Shown: positions 1 through 8,891, counted from the stretch's first letter. The stretch is 64,000 nucleotides of DNA from Brevibacillus invocatus (GCF_003710915.1 NZ_RHHR01000015.1:248001-312000); one strand, 5' to 3'. The notes: generated from the letters alone by a model not told the origin. Numbers and translations: made by a program.

Positions 1-861
1 TACTTTATAGACGAGATCTTCACTCAGGTCAGTACGGATAACCAGCATGGATTTGACGGATACAGTAGCAATCTCATCCGGAACGGTTTGGTACGTATTG
101 CCTGGGATCACGGTTTTTACATAGAATGGATATTTTGCGATGATGGCATCAATTTTGTCAGCATCGATTGGGATGATTTTTACGCCTTTGGTCGCAGCCA
201 GTTCTGTGATCGCAGCAGTTGGTGTTCCAGCGGTTTGGAAAGCAGCGTCCAGCTGACCATCTTGAATGGCTTTTGCAGAGTCAGCAAAAGAGAGGCGCTG
301 CAGTTGCGTATCTTCAAATTTCAGGCCGTATGCTTCCAGGATTTGTTGAGCATTCATTTCGGTACCGCTTCCAGGAGCACCTACAGAGACGCGCTTGCCT
401 TTCAGGTCAGCTACGCTGTTGATGTTGCTGTCCGCAGAGACAACGATTTGAATGGTTTCATCATAGAGAGCACCCAATGCCTGGAATGCGTCGATTTTTC
501 CATCTTGCTCAAACATTGCGGTACCATTTACGGCGTATTCCGCGATATCGTTTTGAATAAAGGCAATATCTGCTTGCTTGTCGCGCAGAAGGCGTACGTT
601 TTCGGCAGAAGCACCGGTTGATTGGGCCGTTGCAGTCACGCCTGCATTTTTCGTGATGTGGTCAGCCATACCGCCACCCAATGGGTAGTAGGTTCCGCCA
701 GTACCGCCGGTAGCGATGACGAGTTGGCTAGGATCATTGCTGCCGCCAGCACTTCCGCCACCTGTGTTTCCACCACCAGCATTGCCGCCGCCGCCACAGG
801 CAGTGACGAGAGAAACAGTAAGGAGTAACGTTAATGAGAGAAGCAAACTACGTTTTTTCAA
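1..861 (-). CDS. TAXI-family TRAP transporter solute-binding lipoprotein (3' end outside window)
   Basis: This is the extracytoplasmic receptor of a TRAP transporter of the TAXI type; characterised members bind glutamate or glutamine and deliver them to a fused DctQM permease. The TTG start at 861 follows a GGGGG ribosome binding site. The product begins with a basic, hydrophobic signal peptide ending in a VTAC lipobox (Cys about residue 22). A Gly/Asn-rich linker follows, then the TAXI signature ATGGTGGTYYPLGG, and later a stretch on Gln-Ser-Thr-Gly-Ala-Ser typical of the ligand pocket. The gene runs off the left edge, so the C-terminus and any permease gene are not visible. It diverges from a GlnKL-like two-component system, which suggests regulated uptake of an amino acid. 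The family call is firm; the substrate is inference. Confidence 0.9.
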   Translation of the reverse strand, partial: MKKRSLLLSLTLLLTVSLVTACGGGGNAGGGNTGGGSAGGSNDPSQLVIATGGTGGTYYPLGGGMADHITKNAGVTATAQSTGASAENVRLLRDKQADIAFIQNDIAEYAVNGTAMFEQDGKIDAFQALGALYDETIQIVVSADSNINSVADLKGKRVSVGAPGSGTEMNAQQILEAYGLKFEDTQLQRLSFADSAKAIQDGQLDAAFQTAGTPTAAITELAATKGVKIIPIDADKIDAIIAKYPFYVKTVIPGNTYQTVPDEIATVSVKSMLVIRTDLSEDLVYKV

Positions 862-922
862 GTGAATTCCCCCTGTCTTTTTTTCGCTGAACAATCGTTC
901 ATTAGCCATTGTATGGTCCGGC

Positions 923-952
923 CTATAAAAAACTACAAAAATCTATAAAAAA
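923..952. promoter_or_regulatory. Three tandem 10-bp direct repeats in the TAXI/glnK divergent promoter
   Basis: Units CTATAAAAAA (923-932), CTACAAAAAT (933-942) and CTATAAAAAA (943-952) lie head to tail at exactly one helical turn. On the minus strand they read as T-rich repeats containing TTTTTGTAG, reminiscent of the T-rich direct repeats reported for B. subtilis GlnL. They sit between the two divergent start codons and are a plausible binding site for the response regulator encoded at 2400-3323. Confidence 0.5.
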
Positions 953-1001
953 ATATAGTAAAATAGATTAGATACTAGTAGAAAGAGCGGTTGAAGCACG
1001 T

Positions 1002-2288
1002 ATGCGTTTTCGAGAAAGCATCTCCATCTTGTTCATCATGCTGATAGCGGTTCCGGTTGCAGGTGAGCTCAAATTTCACCCGTTTCAGGATGATTTCCGC
1101 GTCAGCTTTGGCACGACAGCCTTTTTCTTTTTTCTGCTTTGGCTACGCCCATCCTTGCTGGCTGGGATGCTGACCGGAGCAGTGGTCGTTCTGTTTCGGT
1201 GTATGCTGGACTGGATCAACATGGACGAGTTTGTGTGGAATTACTCTCTCCAAATGCATATGCCTGCCTTCTTTTTTTACGCTACATTTGCCTCCCTGTT
1301 CTCTCTCTTTCGCGTAAATGATTTGCATCATCGTCCGTTGTGGGTTGGATTGCTTGGGACCATTGCCGAAATCGGGGCGAACATGGTCGAGCTCTCCTTT
1401 CGTGCCCCCAATTGGGCTCATGTCATCCAGCTCTCCTTCATCGGCCCGATTGCCGTCATTGCTCTGATTCGCAGTTTTTTTGTATTAAGCTTCTTTAATA
1501 TGATCAAATTGCGGCAAGCAATCTGGAAAAAAGAGGAGGAGCGTCATCGCAATGAACGCGTGCTCATGCTCGTCTCCAATCTGTACGAAGAATCCATACA
1601 TCTTCAGAAAACGTTGTCGCAGGTGGAGGATATCACACGTGATTGCTACGAGCTGTACAGGGAAATGAAGGATCAGCCGCAGCAGGGCGATAGTGAACGC
1701 TATGCCCGCCAGATGCTGATGATTGCCGGTCAGGTGCATGAGGTGAAAAAGGACAACCAGCGAATCTATGCAGGTCTGTCCAAGCTGATCTCGGATGAAA
1801 ACGTGCGCGATTACATGCCGCTTGGCGAGTTGATTTCCATTATCGTGCGCGCACAAGAGAAGTACGCAAAAATGCTGGACAAGGACATTCGTTTTGAAGT
1901 CAACGTCGATGCTCCCTACCTGGCTTGTCACATCTATACTACCTTGTCCCTGGTGAACAATCTCGTAGCGAACGCGGTTGAAGCGATTGAGGATAGGGGA
2001 ATGGTGTCCATTGTAGCGACGATCGACGAATCGAAAGAATGGGTTCAATTTTCGGTTGCCGATGACGGGCCAGGTATTTCGGTCAAAGACAAGGAGCTCT
2101 TGTTCATGCCGGGCTATACGACGAAGTACGATGTTTCAGGCAAACCCTCCACAGGAATCGGGCTTTGCTATGTAAAGGAAGTCATGGACAATCTGCACGG
2201 ACACATTGAGATTTCCGAGCAGGCAGAAAAATTCGCCACCGTGTTTACGATCCGTCTGCCCAATGCAAGCATCGTGCAAAAAAGGTAA
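1002..2288 (+). CDS. glnK: GlnK-like membrane sensor histidine kinase
   Basis: This is a sensor kinase of 428 residues, close to the size of B. subtilis GlnK (YcbA), which senses glutamine and phosphorylates GlnL. Residues 1-170 carry about five hydrophobic membrane segments with no large extracellular loop. A coiled linker follows with the phospho-acceptor box VHEVKKDNQRIYAGL near residue 245. The HATPase_c domain then shows NNLVANAVEAIED (N box), DDGPGIS (G1) and STGIGLCYVKEV (G2). The cognate regulator follows 111 bp downstream on the same strand. The ribosome binding site before the ATG at 1002 is weak. The symbol is given by analogy, because the H-box and the YcbB-domain partner match the GlnKL pair; the real stimulus could differ. 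Confidence 0.75.
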   Translation: MRFRESISILFIMLIAVPVAGELKFHPFQDDFRVSFGTTAFFFFLLWLRPSLLAGMLTGAVVVLFRCMLDWINMDEFVWNYSLQMHMPAFFFYATFASLFSLFRVNDLHHRPLWVGLLGTIAEIGANMVELSFRAPNWAHVIQLSFIGPIAVIALIRSFFVLSFFNMIKLRQAIWKKEEERHRNERVLMLVSNLYEESIHLQKTLSQVEDITRDCYELYREMKDQPQQGDSERYARQMLMIAGQVHEVKKDNQRIYAGLSKLISDENVRDYMPLGELISIIVRAQEKYAKMLDKDIRFEVNVDAPYLACHIYTTLSLVNNLVANAVEAIEDRGMVSIVATIDESKEWVQFSVADDGPGISVKDKELLFMPGYTTKYDVSGKPSTGIGLCYVKEVMDNLHGHIEISEQAEKFATVFTIRLPNASIVQKR

Positions 2289-2399
2289 TGAGCTACAAGC
2301 TACAGGTTCCTCTCGTAATGGGCAATGGAGTTGTCCGAGATGTATATGGATCTCCCGCATAGCGGGGACGCTTTTCACAGAAAAAAGGGTGAAGAATAC

Positions 2400-3323
2400 A
2401 TGCGTTTTTTCATTGTTGACGACGATCCGGCCATCCGATCCATGTTGGCACAGATCATTGAGGATGCAGACCTCGGAGTCATTTGCGGGGAAGCGGAAGA
2501 TGGCATGAACATTGATCTTGATTTTTTGGAATGGAAACGAGTCGATATCCTGCTCATCGATTTGCTGATGCCCAAGCGGGACGGCATCGAGACGGTCCGC
2601 GAGCTGCGTGGCTTTAACGGCAAGATGGTCATGATCTCGCAGATTGAAACCAAGGAAATGATCGCTGAAGCGTATTCGTACGGCATCGAATACTATGTGA
2701 CCAAGCCGATCAATCGGCTGGAGGTCATCAGTGTTTTGAAAAAAGTGAAGGAACGCCTGCTTCTGGAACAGTCTATTGAGGGAATCCAGCGCTCGCTTCA
2801 GGTATTATCCGGACACACTCCTGCACAAGCGAGCAAAAAAGACGCGGAATCAGAATCCAATCTCTTGTCTTCGACCAAGTTTTTGCTGACGGAGCTGGGC
2901 ATGATCAGTGAGAACGGAAGCAAGGATTTGTTGGCGATCATGGATTCCTTGCATCAGTGGGAAAAAGAGAACGCGGGAGACAACCGATTTCCATCCATGA
3001 AGGAGATTTTTATCCGTGTTGCTACATTAAAGCTGAATACGACGGATGAATCCCAGATCAACAAAGAGGTCAAGGCAGCGGAGCAGCGTGTGCGCAGAGC
3101 CATCTATCAGGCACTGACGCATCTGGCTTCACTGGGACTTACCGATTACAACAACCCCAAATTCGAAACCTACGCGGCTACCTTCTTTGATTTTGTTGAA
3201 GTGCGAAAGCGCATGATGGAGCTGGAGAGCAAAACCGATTCAACCATTTCTACAGCCCGTATCAATACAAAAAAGTTCCTCTTCGTGCTGTATTTCGAAT
3301 CCAAAAGTCGCATCGGATTATAG
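2400..3323 (+). CDS. glnL: GlnL-like response regulator with YcbB output domain
   Basis: The product is a cytoplasmic response regulator of 307 residues. The receiver domain (1-120) shows the acidic pair VDDDP, the phospho-acceptor in LIDLLMPKRDG and the conserved Lys in VTKPI. The C-terminal half (about 160-300) matches the YcbB domain of B. subtilis GlnL, with the stretch EQRVRRAIYQALTHLASLG as DNA-binding core. An upstream in-frame start at 2325 exists, but the ATG at 2400 has an AAAAAAGGGTGAAG ribosome binding site and begins exactly at the receiver fold, so it is preferred. GlnL controls glutaminase and glutamine transport in B. subtilis; here the divergent TAXI receptor is the obvious candidate target. 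Confidence 0.8.
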   Translation: MRFFIVDDDPAIRSMLAQIIEDADLGVICGEAEDGMNIDLDFLEWKRVDILLIDLLMPKRDGIETVRELRGFNGKMVMISQIETKEMIAEAYSYGIEYYVTKPINRLEVISVLKKVKERLLLEQSIEGIQRSLQVLSGHTPAQASKKDAESESNLLSSTKFLLTELGMISENGSKDLLAIMDSLHQWEKENAGDNRFPSMKEIFIRVATLKLNTTDESQINKEVKAAEQRVRRAIYQALTHLASLGLTDYNNPKFETYAATFFDFVEVRKRMMELESKTDSTISTARINTKKFLFVLYFESKSRIGL

Positions 3324-3392
3324 GGGATGTATTTTGGAGCTGGGCAACAAATGTGGTAAGATAACACTATTGTTGTGAAGGGAGGGATGTTC

Positions 3393-4448
3393 GTGAGCGA
3401 ACTACGTAATCCGTGGCAGCTGCTATACCGGGTTTATCGTTATGTACAGCCTGTATTGGAACGGGAGTTTGCCGCCTGGTATAAGCGGGCCGAGTCGATT
3501 CCCAACCCTGAATTGAGAAAACAGGCATTGGACAGCATGAACACGAAAAAATTCCACTGCCAAGGTGGCTGTGTATATGCGGCACAAGTGATTTCTCACG
3601 TCGAGACGATCGTACCGCTGATCGTGGCTTATCAAACCATCAGTGATTATCTGGACAACCTGTGTGATCGCAGCACCTCGCTGGACCCGGTAGACTTCCG
3701 GCAGCTGCATGTGTCCATGCAGGATGCACTGACACCAGGAGCGCCATTGCGCAATTACTATCAATACCGGGAAGAGCAGGATGACGGCGGATATTTGGCA
3801 AGTCTGGTCCAGACCTGTCAACATTACGCGGCGCAAATTCCTGCCTATGACAAGATTCAGCCTCGCGTACTGGAATTTTCGGTCCTTTACAGCGACCTTC
3901 AGGTGTACAAGCATATTCATCCAGCATTGCGGGAGAACGAACTGCTGGCCTGGTGGGACACACATAAGGAACAGCATGCGAATCTGCATTGGCAGGAGTT
4001 TGCGGCTGTAACGGGTTCGACGATCGGCATCTTTGCTTTGTTTTGTCTGGCTACAGATGCGGACCTCGGACAGGAGCAGGTCGATGAGGTCAGCAAGGCA
4101 TACTTTCCATGGCTCTGCGGCTTGCACATCCTCCTTGACTACTTGATCGATTTGGAAGAAGATCGACTAGGTGGGGATCTCAATTTCGTCTCTTACTATG
4201 AATCGGAGGAAGAGGCGACTGATCGCTTGCAGTACTTTATCAAACAAGCAAAGGCAAGCGTCAGACGCTTGCCGAATCCTGCATTTCACCGTATGATCGT
4301 AGACGGATTAGTTGCCTTTTATCTCGCTGATCGCAAAGTGAATCGTACACAGCCGCGCATTTACACGATTGCTAGACAACTTTTGAAGCAGGCGAAGGGG
4401 CTGCCCGCTGTGCTTTTTTATGTGAACAGCCTTTTGGTCCGTCGTTAG
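3393..4448 (+). CDS. ytpB: Tetraprenyl-beta-curcumene synthase (YtpB family)
   Basis: YtpB-type enzymes (DUF2600) are soluble, class-IB-like terpene cyclases that turn C35 (and in some species C30-C40) prenyl diphosphates into tetraprenyl-beta-curcumene, the precursor of sporulenes and baciterpenols. The sequence matches the family along its whole length: KKFHCQGGCVYAAQ near the N-terminus, QTISDYLDNLCDR with the Asp-rich motif near residue 90, and HILLDYLIDLEEDR with the second Asp cluster near residue 250. The frame opens at a GTG at 3375, but GGGAGGG at 3381-3387 fits best with the GTG at 3393 (spacing about 6); ATG 3387 overlaps the ribosome binding site. No squalene-hopene-cyclase-type partner is in view. 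Confidence 0.88.
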   Translation: MSELRNPWQLLYRVYRYVQPVLEREFAAWYKRAESIPNPELRKQALDSMNTKKFHCQGGCVYAAQVISHVETIVPLIVAYQTISDYLDNLCDRSTSLDPVDFRQLHVSMQDALTPGAPLRNYYQYREEQDDGGYLASLVQTCQHYAAQIPAYDKIQPRVLEFSVLYSDLQVYKHIHPALRENELLAWWDTHKEQHANLHWQEFAAVTGSTIGIFALFCLATDADLGQEQVDEVSKAYFPWLCGLHILLDYLIDLEEDRLGGDLNFVSYYESEEEATDRLQYFIKQAKASVRRLPNPAFHRMIVDGLVAFYLADRKVNRTQPRIYTIARQLLKQAKGLPAVLFYVNSLLVRR

Positions 4449-4458
4449 GCAGCCATGG

Positions 4459-4632
4459 CTAGCGCATGTGCTTGCGCTTGTACGAAAAGCCGAATCCCAT
4501 CAGCGCGAAGGCAACGACAAAGCAGCCGATAATACCAAGGATGCTTTTTTCTCCAATGGATATGCCAACTCCGATGAGACAGGCGGTTACGCTTAGGGCT
4601 AAAGCGAGTGTAACCAGTTGATAACGATTCAT
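4459..4632 (-). CDS. Small two-helix membrane protein (DUF5325/YlaF-like)
   Basis: This 57-residue gene is read from an ATG at 4632 behind a perfect AGGAGG. The product, starting MNRYQLVTLALALSV, has two hydrophobic helices (about 5-24 and 30-50) joined by a short GEKS turn, and it ends in the basic tail YKRKHMR. Size and layout fit the DUF5325 (YlaF-type) small membrane proteins of Bacillaceae, whose role is unknown. It is convergent with ytpB, only 10 bp from that gene's stop codon. The gene itself is well supported; the family name is less certain. Confidence 0.75.
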   Translation of the reverse strand: MNRYQLVTLALALSVTACLIGVGISIGEKSILGIIGCFVVAFALMGFGFSYKRKHMR

Positions 4633-4750
4633 CGGTCAGTAACCTCCTATCTGTCAATGCTATCATTATACCTTATTTTCCGTGAAAAACATCCCAGTAA
4701 GATTCCGGAAAACCCCGGTACATTATAGAGTGAATTGGTGGAGACCTTAG

Positions 4751-5371
4751 ATGGAAAGCATGATACAAATTAAAAGAGGAAATCACACGATAGAAGGTAT
4801 CGTTACTTATGAAGAAGGTGACTTGGTAGAGGCCCTTTTTTCCTGTGAGGTGGAAGTAACGGTAGGTGATCAGCTAAGATGCTTGCTTACTGCTGACTAT
4901 GAGACGATCTCAACCTTTGATGCCGTGGTAGTAGCCAAGGACAAGCGCAAGCTCTTTTTGTTTCACTCCCCTACGGCTACGGAGTTTCGGGAGCAGCGTC
5001 GCCGCTATCCGAGATTTGAAATGAAGCTAAAAGGTTGGCTCCAGTATCGGACACAGGAGCCGATCTCCTTGTTATCGCTGAATAACCAGATGGTGGATCT
5101 GGTGAACCTGAGTCTGGGGGGACTGGCTTTGCGCACAGACCGAGAAATACCGGATGATCAACCGATTTACTTTTCGGCAGAACTGTACGGCCGCAACCGC
5201 CCGGATGGCCTAATCAAGGCGGAGCTGAGCATCATCCATGAGCGTTTCGTCGCACCTTACCGGCTATACGGCTGTACGATAAAAGGGATCAATGCCCGTC
5301 ATTTTCACAACTTGCGCAAATACATCCTGCACCGGCAATTAGAAGAACGTCGGGGGATTCAGATGGAATAA
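4751..5371 (+). CDS. PilZ-domain c-di-GMP receptor (YcgR/DgrA type)
   Basis: The protein of 206 residues has an N-terminal PilZN-like beta domain (1-80) followed by a PilZ domain. The c-di-GMP motifs are intact: RRRYPR at 83-88 supplies RxxxR, and NLSLGG at 119-124 supplies (D/N)xSxxG. In Bacillus the equivalent DgrA (YpfB/YcgR-like) slows the flagellar motor when c-di-GMP binds; that role here is inference. The ATG at 4751 is preceded by GGTGGAG. A GGDEF protein capable of making c-di-GMP is encoded at 31675-33150. The gene stands alone between a minus-strand membrane protein and a pseudogene. Confidence 0.85.
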   Translation: MESMIQIKRGNHTIEGIVTYEEGDLVEALFSCEVEVTVGDQLRCLLTADYETISTFDAVVVAKDKRKLFLFHSPTATEFREQRRRYPRFEMKLKGWLQYRTQEPISLLSLNNQMVDLVNLSLGGLALRTDREIPDDQPIYFSAELYGRNRPDGLIKAELSIIHERFVAPYRLYGCTIKGINARHFHNLRKYILHRQLEERRGIQME

Positions 5372-5440
5372 ACTCGCGGTCACTCCCATTCTCTTGGCAT
5401 GGGGGTGTTTTTGTAACTATACAAGGAAAGGGAGTCGTCT

Positions 5441-5789
5441 ATGAAAGCAAAGTGGTTTACATTGGCGCTCGTACTGGTAGTCAGTCTGTTTGTCATGGCC
5501 TGTGAAGAGAGGAGTGTTGGTCCGGTACAAACAGCAAGGTCCCTGGGCGGGGCAGCTATTGATTGCCAATCTGCGCGGGGATCAAATGCTGCGCATCCAG
5601 CTTGACCCGCAGCAGCCAGATCGGGTGCTGCAGACATCAACTTTATTCCATGAAGAATACGGACGAATTCGCGATGTGCTGGAAGCGGAAGATGGATCGA
5701 TTTACTTCATGACGAACAATCGGGATGGTCGGGGGAGGCCGCGTGCTTCGGACGATCAAATCATCCGACTCATCCCCCGTTTCCTTTAG
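5441..5789 (+). pseudogene. Remnant of a lipoprotein PQQ-dependent sugar dehydrogenase
   Basis: From the ATG at 5441 (ribosome binding site AAAGGGAG) the reading gives a normal lipoprotein signal ending in VMAC (Cys about residue 21), then runs out of frame to a stop near 5603. In a second frame, from about 5535 to 5789, there is the last part of a soluble PQQ aldose dehydrogenase: QLLIANLRGDQMLRIQLDP, then GRIRDVLEAEDGSIYFMTN and the terminal DDQIIRLIP. About 300 central residues that carry the beta-propeller and PQQ pocket are missing. A large internal deletion plus a frame change therefore joined the two ends. No functional enzyme can result. Confidence 0.75.
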
Positions 5790-5806
5790 AATTGCAAAGG
5801 TGTCCC

Positions 5807-6946
5807 TCAGACCGAGTTGGAGAACAGCTCGGTTATTTCTTTGCGCAGAGCCTCGAATTGATATTCCTGTGCCAGCTCGCGCCATTTGACTTCATATTTG
5901 CGCTGCCATTCGAGGTCATGGATGAGATTCTGATAAAAGAAGAGAATATTTCGCACGGCATAGATGAGATGAGGGACAAAACGTGTGGCTAAAATCACCT
6001 CTATGGCTTCGTCCACGACTTGACGGGCTTCGCTTTGTCTGTTCCGCAGATACAGGCAAAACCCTCGCAATAGTGTAAAGGTCCCCAATTCCCGTTGCAT
6101 GGGTACTTCCTGAAGGCGCTCCATTGCTTGCTCTACGATTGCTTCCACGGAATCCAGCCGACCTGTCAGAAGATCAAGCGAACATTGCTGGGATTGGAAA
6201 AAGAGGATAAAGCTTTTCGAATTGATGGTCTCCAGGAGCGGATAGGATGCTTCCAGCTGATTTTTCGCACGCTCGTATTCCCCATTCTGGGCAAGGAGAC
6301 CAATCGATGCAATCTGCAGCTCGAGCCGAAAAGAATCTGGCATTTTCGGCAGGTAGGGCTGGATTTTTTCCAGGATTTCCATACTTGGTTGTGGATCAGC
6401 CTGGACCATGTAGTATACGTGGAAGAGATAAAACAGTTTTTCAGGCAAAGGAAAGGGATGTCGAACAAACCAGGAAAAATCACCGCGTACAAATGGAAGA
6501 TAGACCTCATAGTACGGATCCAGCTGAAAACCAAGGACATCCTGATGGGAGGCAAGGGTATGCATGGCGGCTCCCATCCCCATCCCGTGATACGTTTCAA
6601 GCATACTGCGCACATTTTTCGAGAAATCCTGGTTGAAGGTAGCCGGCTTTGGCAAGTGATTGATCTTCCAATGCAAGCGATAACCGACACCTCGAACCGT
6701 CTCAATGGTGAACAAGTGCGACCATTTGGTCAGCTTTCGGCGCAGCCTATAGATGTGATCATCTACGGTCCGGTCTGTCGGCTCCTCCATTGCCCACACG
6801 CGATCAAGCAGTTCATCCCGGGAAAACGTGCGGTTCTTCCAATTGTACAAGTAGTGCAGCAGGGCGTATTCCTTGGGCAGCAGTGATATGGTCTGGTCAG
6901 CGTAGCGGACTTGAAAGGTATCGTCGAACCACTCGATCAACTCCAT
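5807..6946 (-). CDS. Winged-helix (OmpR-type) regulator with TPR-like C-terminal domain
   Basis: The 379-residue product lacks a receiver domain. Residues 1-92 form a Trans_reg_C winged helix: LLPKEYALLHYLYN, then FSRDELLDRVWAM, and the recognition and wing segment TVDDHIYRLRRKL followed by ETVRGVGYRL. The rest (about 110-379) is all-helical and resembles the TPR-like transcriptional activator domain of SARP/BTAD-type regulators. The ATG at 6946 lies 3 bp past the stop of the sigma-54 activator gene, so the two are surely co-transcribed and probably coupled. The function is unknown; from context it may modulate proline catabolism or sense a metabolite through the helical domain. Confidence 0.75.
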   Translation of the reverse strand: MELIEWFDDTFQVRYADQTISLLPKEYALLHYLYNWKNRTFSRDELLDRVWAMEEPTDRTVDDHIYRLRRKLTKWSHLFTIETVRGVGYRLHWKINHLPKPATFNQDFSKNVRSMLETYHGMGMGAAMHTLASHQDVLGFQLDPYYEVYLPFVRGDFSWFVRHPFPLPEKLFYLFHVYYMVQADPQPSMEILEKIQPYLPKMPDSFRLELQIASIGLLAQNGEYERAKNQLEASYPLLETINSKSFILFFQSQQCSLDLLTGRLDSVEAIVEQAMERLQEVPMQRELGTFTLLRGFCLYLRNRQSEARQVVDEAIEVILATRFVPHLIYAVRNILFFYQNLIHDLEWQRKYEVKWRELAQEYQFEALRKEITELFSNSV

Positions 6947-6949
6947 TGG

Positions 6950-8674
6950 CTACGCCTCCCCATCCAGCTGGTATTTCCTCAATTTGTTGTATAAGGTGCC
7001 TCGCGAAATTCCCAACAGGTCAGCAGCCGCTTTTTTGTTTCCATAGGTTCTTTCCAGCGCAGCCTGGATCCGCTCTCTTTCACTGTCAGGAGATGTGTAG
7101 CCATAGGCGGATCGGGACGTGTATGGCTGTACTGCTCCACCTGTAGATCCACCAGCATTCCCAGCAAAAGCAGGCAGCTTGCGTTGGCCAAGAGCATGAT
7201 CCGATTGAAAACGGACGACGGTCGGAAGGTGATCCGGCAGAATGACTCCATTTTCCTGTAAAATAGAAAGGCGCTCGATCACATTGCGCAGCTGACGAAT
7301 GTTGCCAGGCCACTGGTAATCGATCAAGGCTTGCATCACATCCGAGGTGATGCGAGGGACAGGCTGTTCCTGGGCGATGGAGTACTCCTGCAAAAAGAGC
7401 TGCACCAGCTCGGGCAGATCTTCCCGACGCTCGCGTAGTGGCGGGATTTCCAGCGAAAAGACATTCAGGCGATAGTACAGATCTTCACGGAATTGGCCCT
7501 CAGCCATCATTTGCTCCAGCTGTCTGTTGGTGGCGGCAATGATCCGGGTATTGACGGTAATCGGCTCGGTACCACCCACGCGATAAAACTGCTTTTCCTG
7601 AAGCGCGCGCAACAGCTTCACTTGCAGCTCTAACGGCAGCTCCCCAATCTCATCGAGAAACAGTGTTCCTCCATGTGCCAGCTCCAATTTTCCTGGCTTT
7701 CCTTTCTTCTCTGCTCCTGTAAATGCTCCGCTGTGATAACCGAACAGCTCGCTCTCAAACAAAGCACCAGGGATCGCCCCGCAGTTGATAGCAATAAAAG
7801 GCTTTTCCCGACGTCGGCTCGCTTGATGAATGGCCTTGGCGAACAGCTCCTTGCCTACACCGCTTTCACCGTAAATCAGTACGGTAGCGTCAGTCTGAGC
7901 GACTTTTTGAGCAGAGTGAATGGCAGACTGGATAGAAGCCGAATGCCCCTTGATCGAATAAAAAGGATCGTCTGACCCGTGAACGCGATTCATCTCCTGC
8001 TGCAGGTTGTGCAGGTGTGCGGTCGTGTGAGCCAGCTCTTCGTTCAATCGCACGAGCTCGGTAATGTCCTGCTCAATGGAAATCGCACCGATGATGGCTC
8101 CGTTCCGTACAATCGGTGCGGCGTTGATCAGGACATGGCTGTCCGGACGCGGGATGTGGTAGACCCGGTGGACAGAGGTTCCGTGGCGCAGGGCGTCGAG
8201 AAGGCGAATCGACTCGCTGGAGAAATGCTCAGCTAACGAAATGCCGACTACCTTTTCCCGATCAATCTCATAAATCGCTTCAGCAGAGCGGTTCCAGTAC
8301 TGTACGATGTTTTCCGTATCCACGACGGTAATGGCCTCACTCATGGTGTCCAGCAAGGTGCCAAGGAGCGCAGATTGGTGCTGCGTTACGTTAAAAAAGC
8401 AGGTGATCAGATCATGCGGATGGATGATGCCTGTTGGCTGGTACTGGTCATCGACAGTGACAAATGGCATCCAGGTCTGCGTATGCGCAGACTGACAAAG
8501 CTCTTGCATGATTTGTCCCAGAGTGGAGGACTCCTGTATGACCGATACTTCAACCTGCTCCGACCCTTGATTCCATACACCTGTTTTTTCTTGAGGGCGT
8601 ATGCTGACATCAGTGGGGGCGATTGGCGATGCAAGCGTTTTGACAACACTATCCAGAGAGAATAACGGTTTCAA
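6950..8674 (-). CDS. Sigma-54-dependent activator (PAS, AAA+, Fis-type HTH), likely regulator of putB
   Basis: This enhancer-binding protein has 574 residues. The N-terminal 120 residues contain a CBS-like half repeat, residues 130-230 a PAS domain, and about 255-490 the AAA+ module. Motifs are Walker A GESGVGKE, the sigma-54 loop GAFTGA, Walker [12 protein letters not shown] and the R-finger region [12 protein letters not shown] Fis-type helix-turn-helix ([19 protein letters not shown]) closes the protein. The TTG at 8674 is chosen because GGAAGTGA precedes it; the longer frame to 8773 has no such site. It is divergent from putB, which has a sigma-54 promoter and palindromes between the genes, so it probably activates proline use in the manner of RocR-type regulators; the ligand is unknown. 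Confidence 0.87.
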   Translation of the reverse strand: MKPLFSLDSVVKTLASPIAPTDVSIRPQEKTGVWNQGSEQVEVSVIQESSTLGQIMQELCQSAHTQTWMPFVTVDDQYQPTGIIHPHDLITCFFNVTQHQSALLGTLLDTMSEAITVVDTENIVQYWNRSAEAIYEIDREKVVGISLAEHFSSESIRLLDALRHGTSVHRVYHIPRPDSHVLINAAPIVRNGAIIGAISIEQDITELVRLNEELAHTTAHLHNLQQEMNRVHGSDDPFYSIKGHSASIQSAIHSAQKVAQTDATVLIYGESGVGKELFAKAIHQASRRREKPFIAINCGAIPGALFESELFGYHSGAFTGAEKKGKPGKLELAHGGTLFLDEIGELPLELQVKLLRALQEKQFYRVGGTEPITVNTRIIAATNRQLEQMMAEGQFREDLYYRLNVFSLEIPPLRERREDLPELVQLFLQEYSIAQEQPVPRITSDVMQALIDYQWPGNIRQLRNVIERLSILQENGVILPDHLPTVVRFQSDHALGQRKLPAFAGNAGGSTGGAVQPYTSRSAYGYTSPDSERERIQAALERTYGNKKAAADLLGISRGTLYNKLRKYQLDGEA

Positions 8675-8742
8675 ATCATCACTTCCTATCCACACTATAA
8701 AGAAGAAATCCGTCTTGCTGAAAATCTTATTACTAATCAAAA

Positions 8743-8780
8743 GTGTACAGGAATGGACACGTAATGTACACATGTGTATA
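8743..8780. promoter_or_regulatory. Two adjacent palindromes, candidate enhancer (UAS) for the sigma-54 activator
   Basis: Site one, 8743-8760, has arms GTGTACA and TGGACAC around GGAA. Site two, 8765-8780, is TGTACACATGTGTATA, a 16-bp palindrome with one mismatch. They share the half site TGTACA and lie about 80-115 bp upstream of the predicted putB start, a normal place for enhancer elements. They also lie upstream of the activator gene itself, so autoregulation is possible. Confidence 0.55.
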
Positions 8781-8832
8781 TAGCGATTGTCAAAAAAGAC
8801 AGGAAACGGCCTATATTTTCCGTGTCAAGTTT

Positions 8833-8848
8833 TGGCACGCTTCATGCT
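8833..8848 (+). promoter_or_regulatory. Sigma-54 (-24/-12) promoter of putB
   Basis: TGGCACG, four bases, then ATGCT matches the TGGCACG-N4-TTGCW consensus at all but one position, with GG at -25/-24 and GC at -13/-12. The predicted transcription start is near 8859, 33 bp before the putB ATG. Confidence 0.85.
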
Positions 8849-8891
8849 AATCCTAATGGCATAGAGTACCGTTGAAGGGGAGACATCCGCG

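Noticed and set aside
88-828. Plus-strand open frames over the first 830 bp
   Set aside because: They are shadows of the minus-strand TAXI receptor, whose product has a proper lipobox and family motifs.
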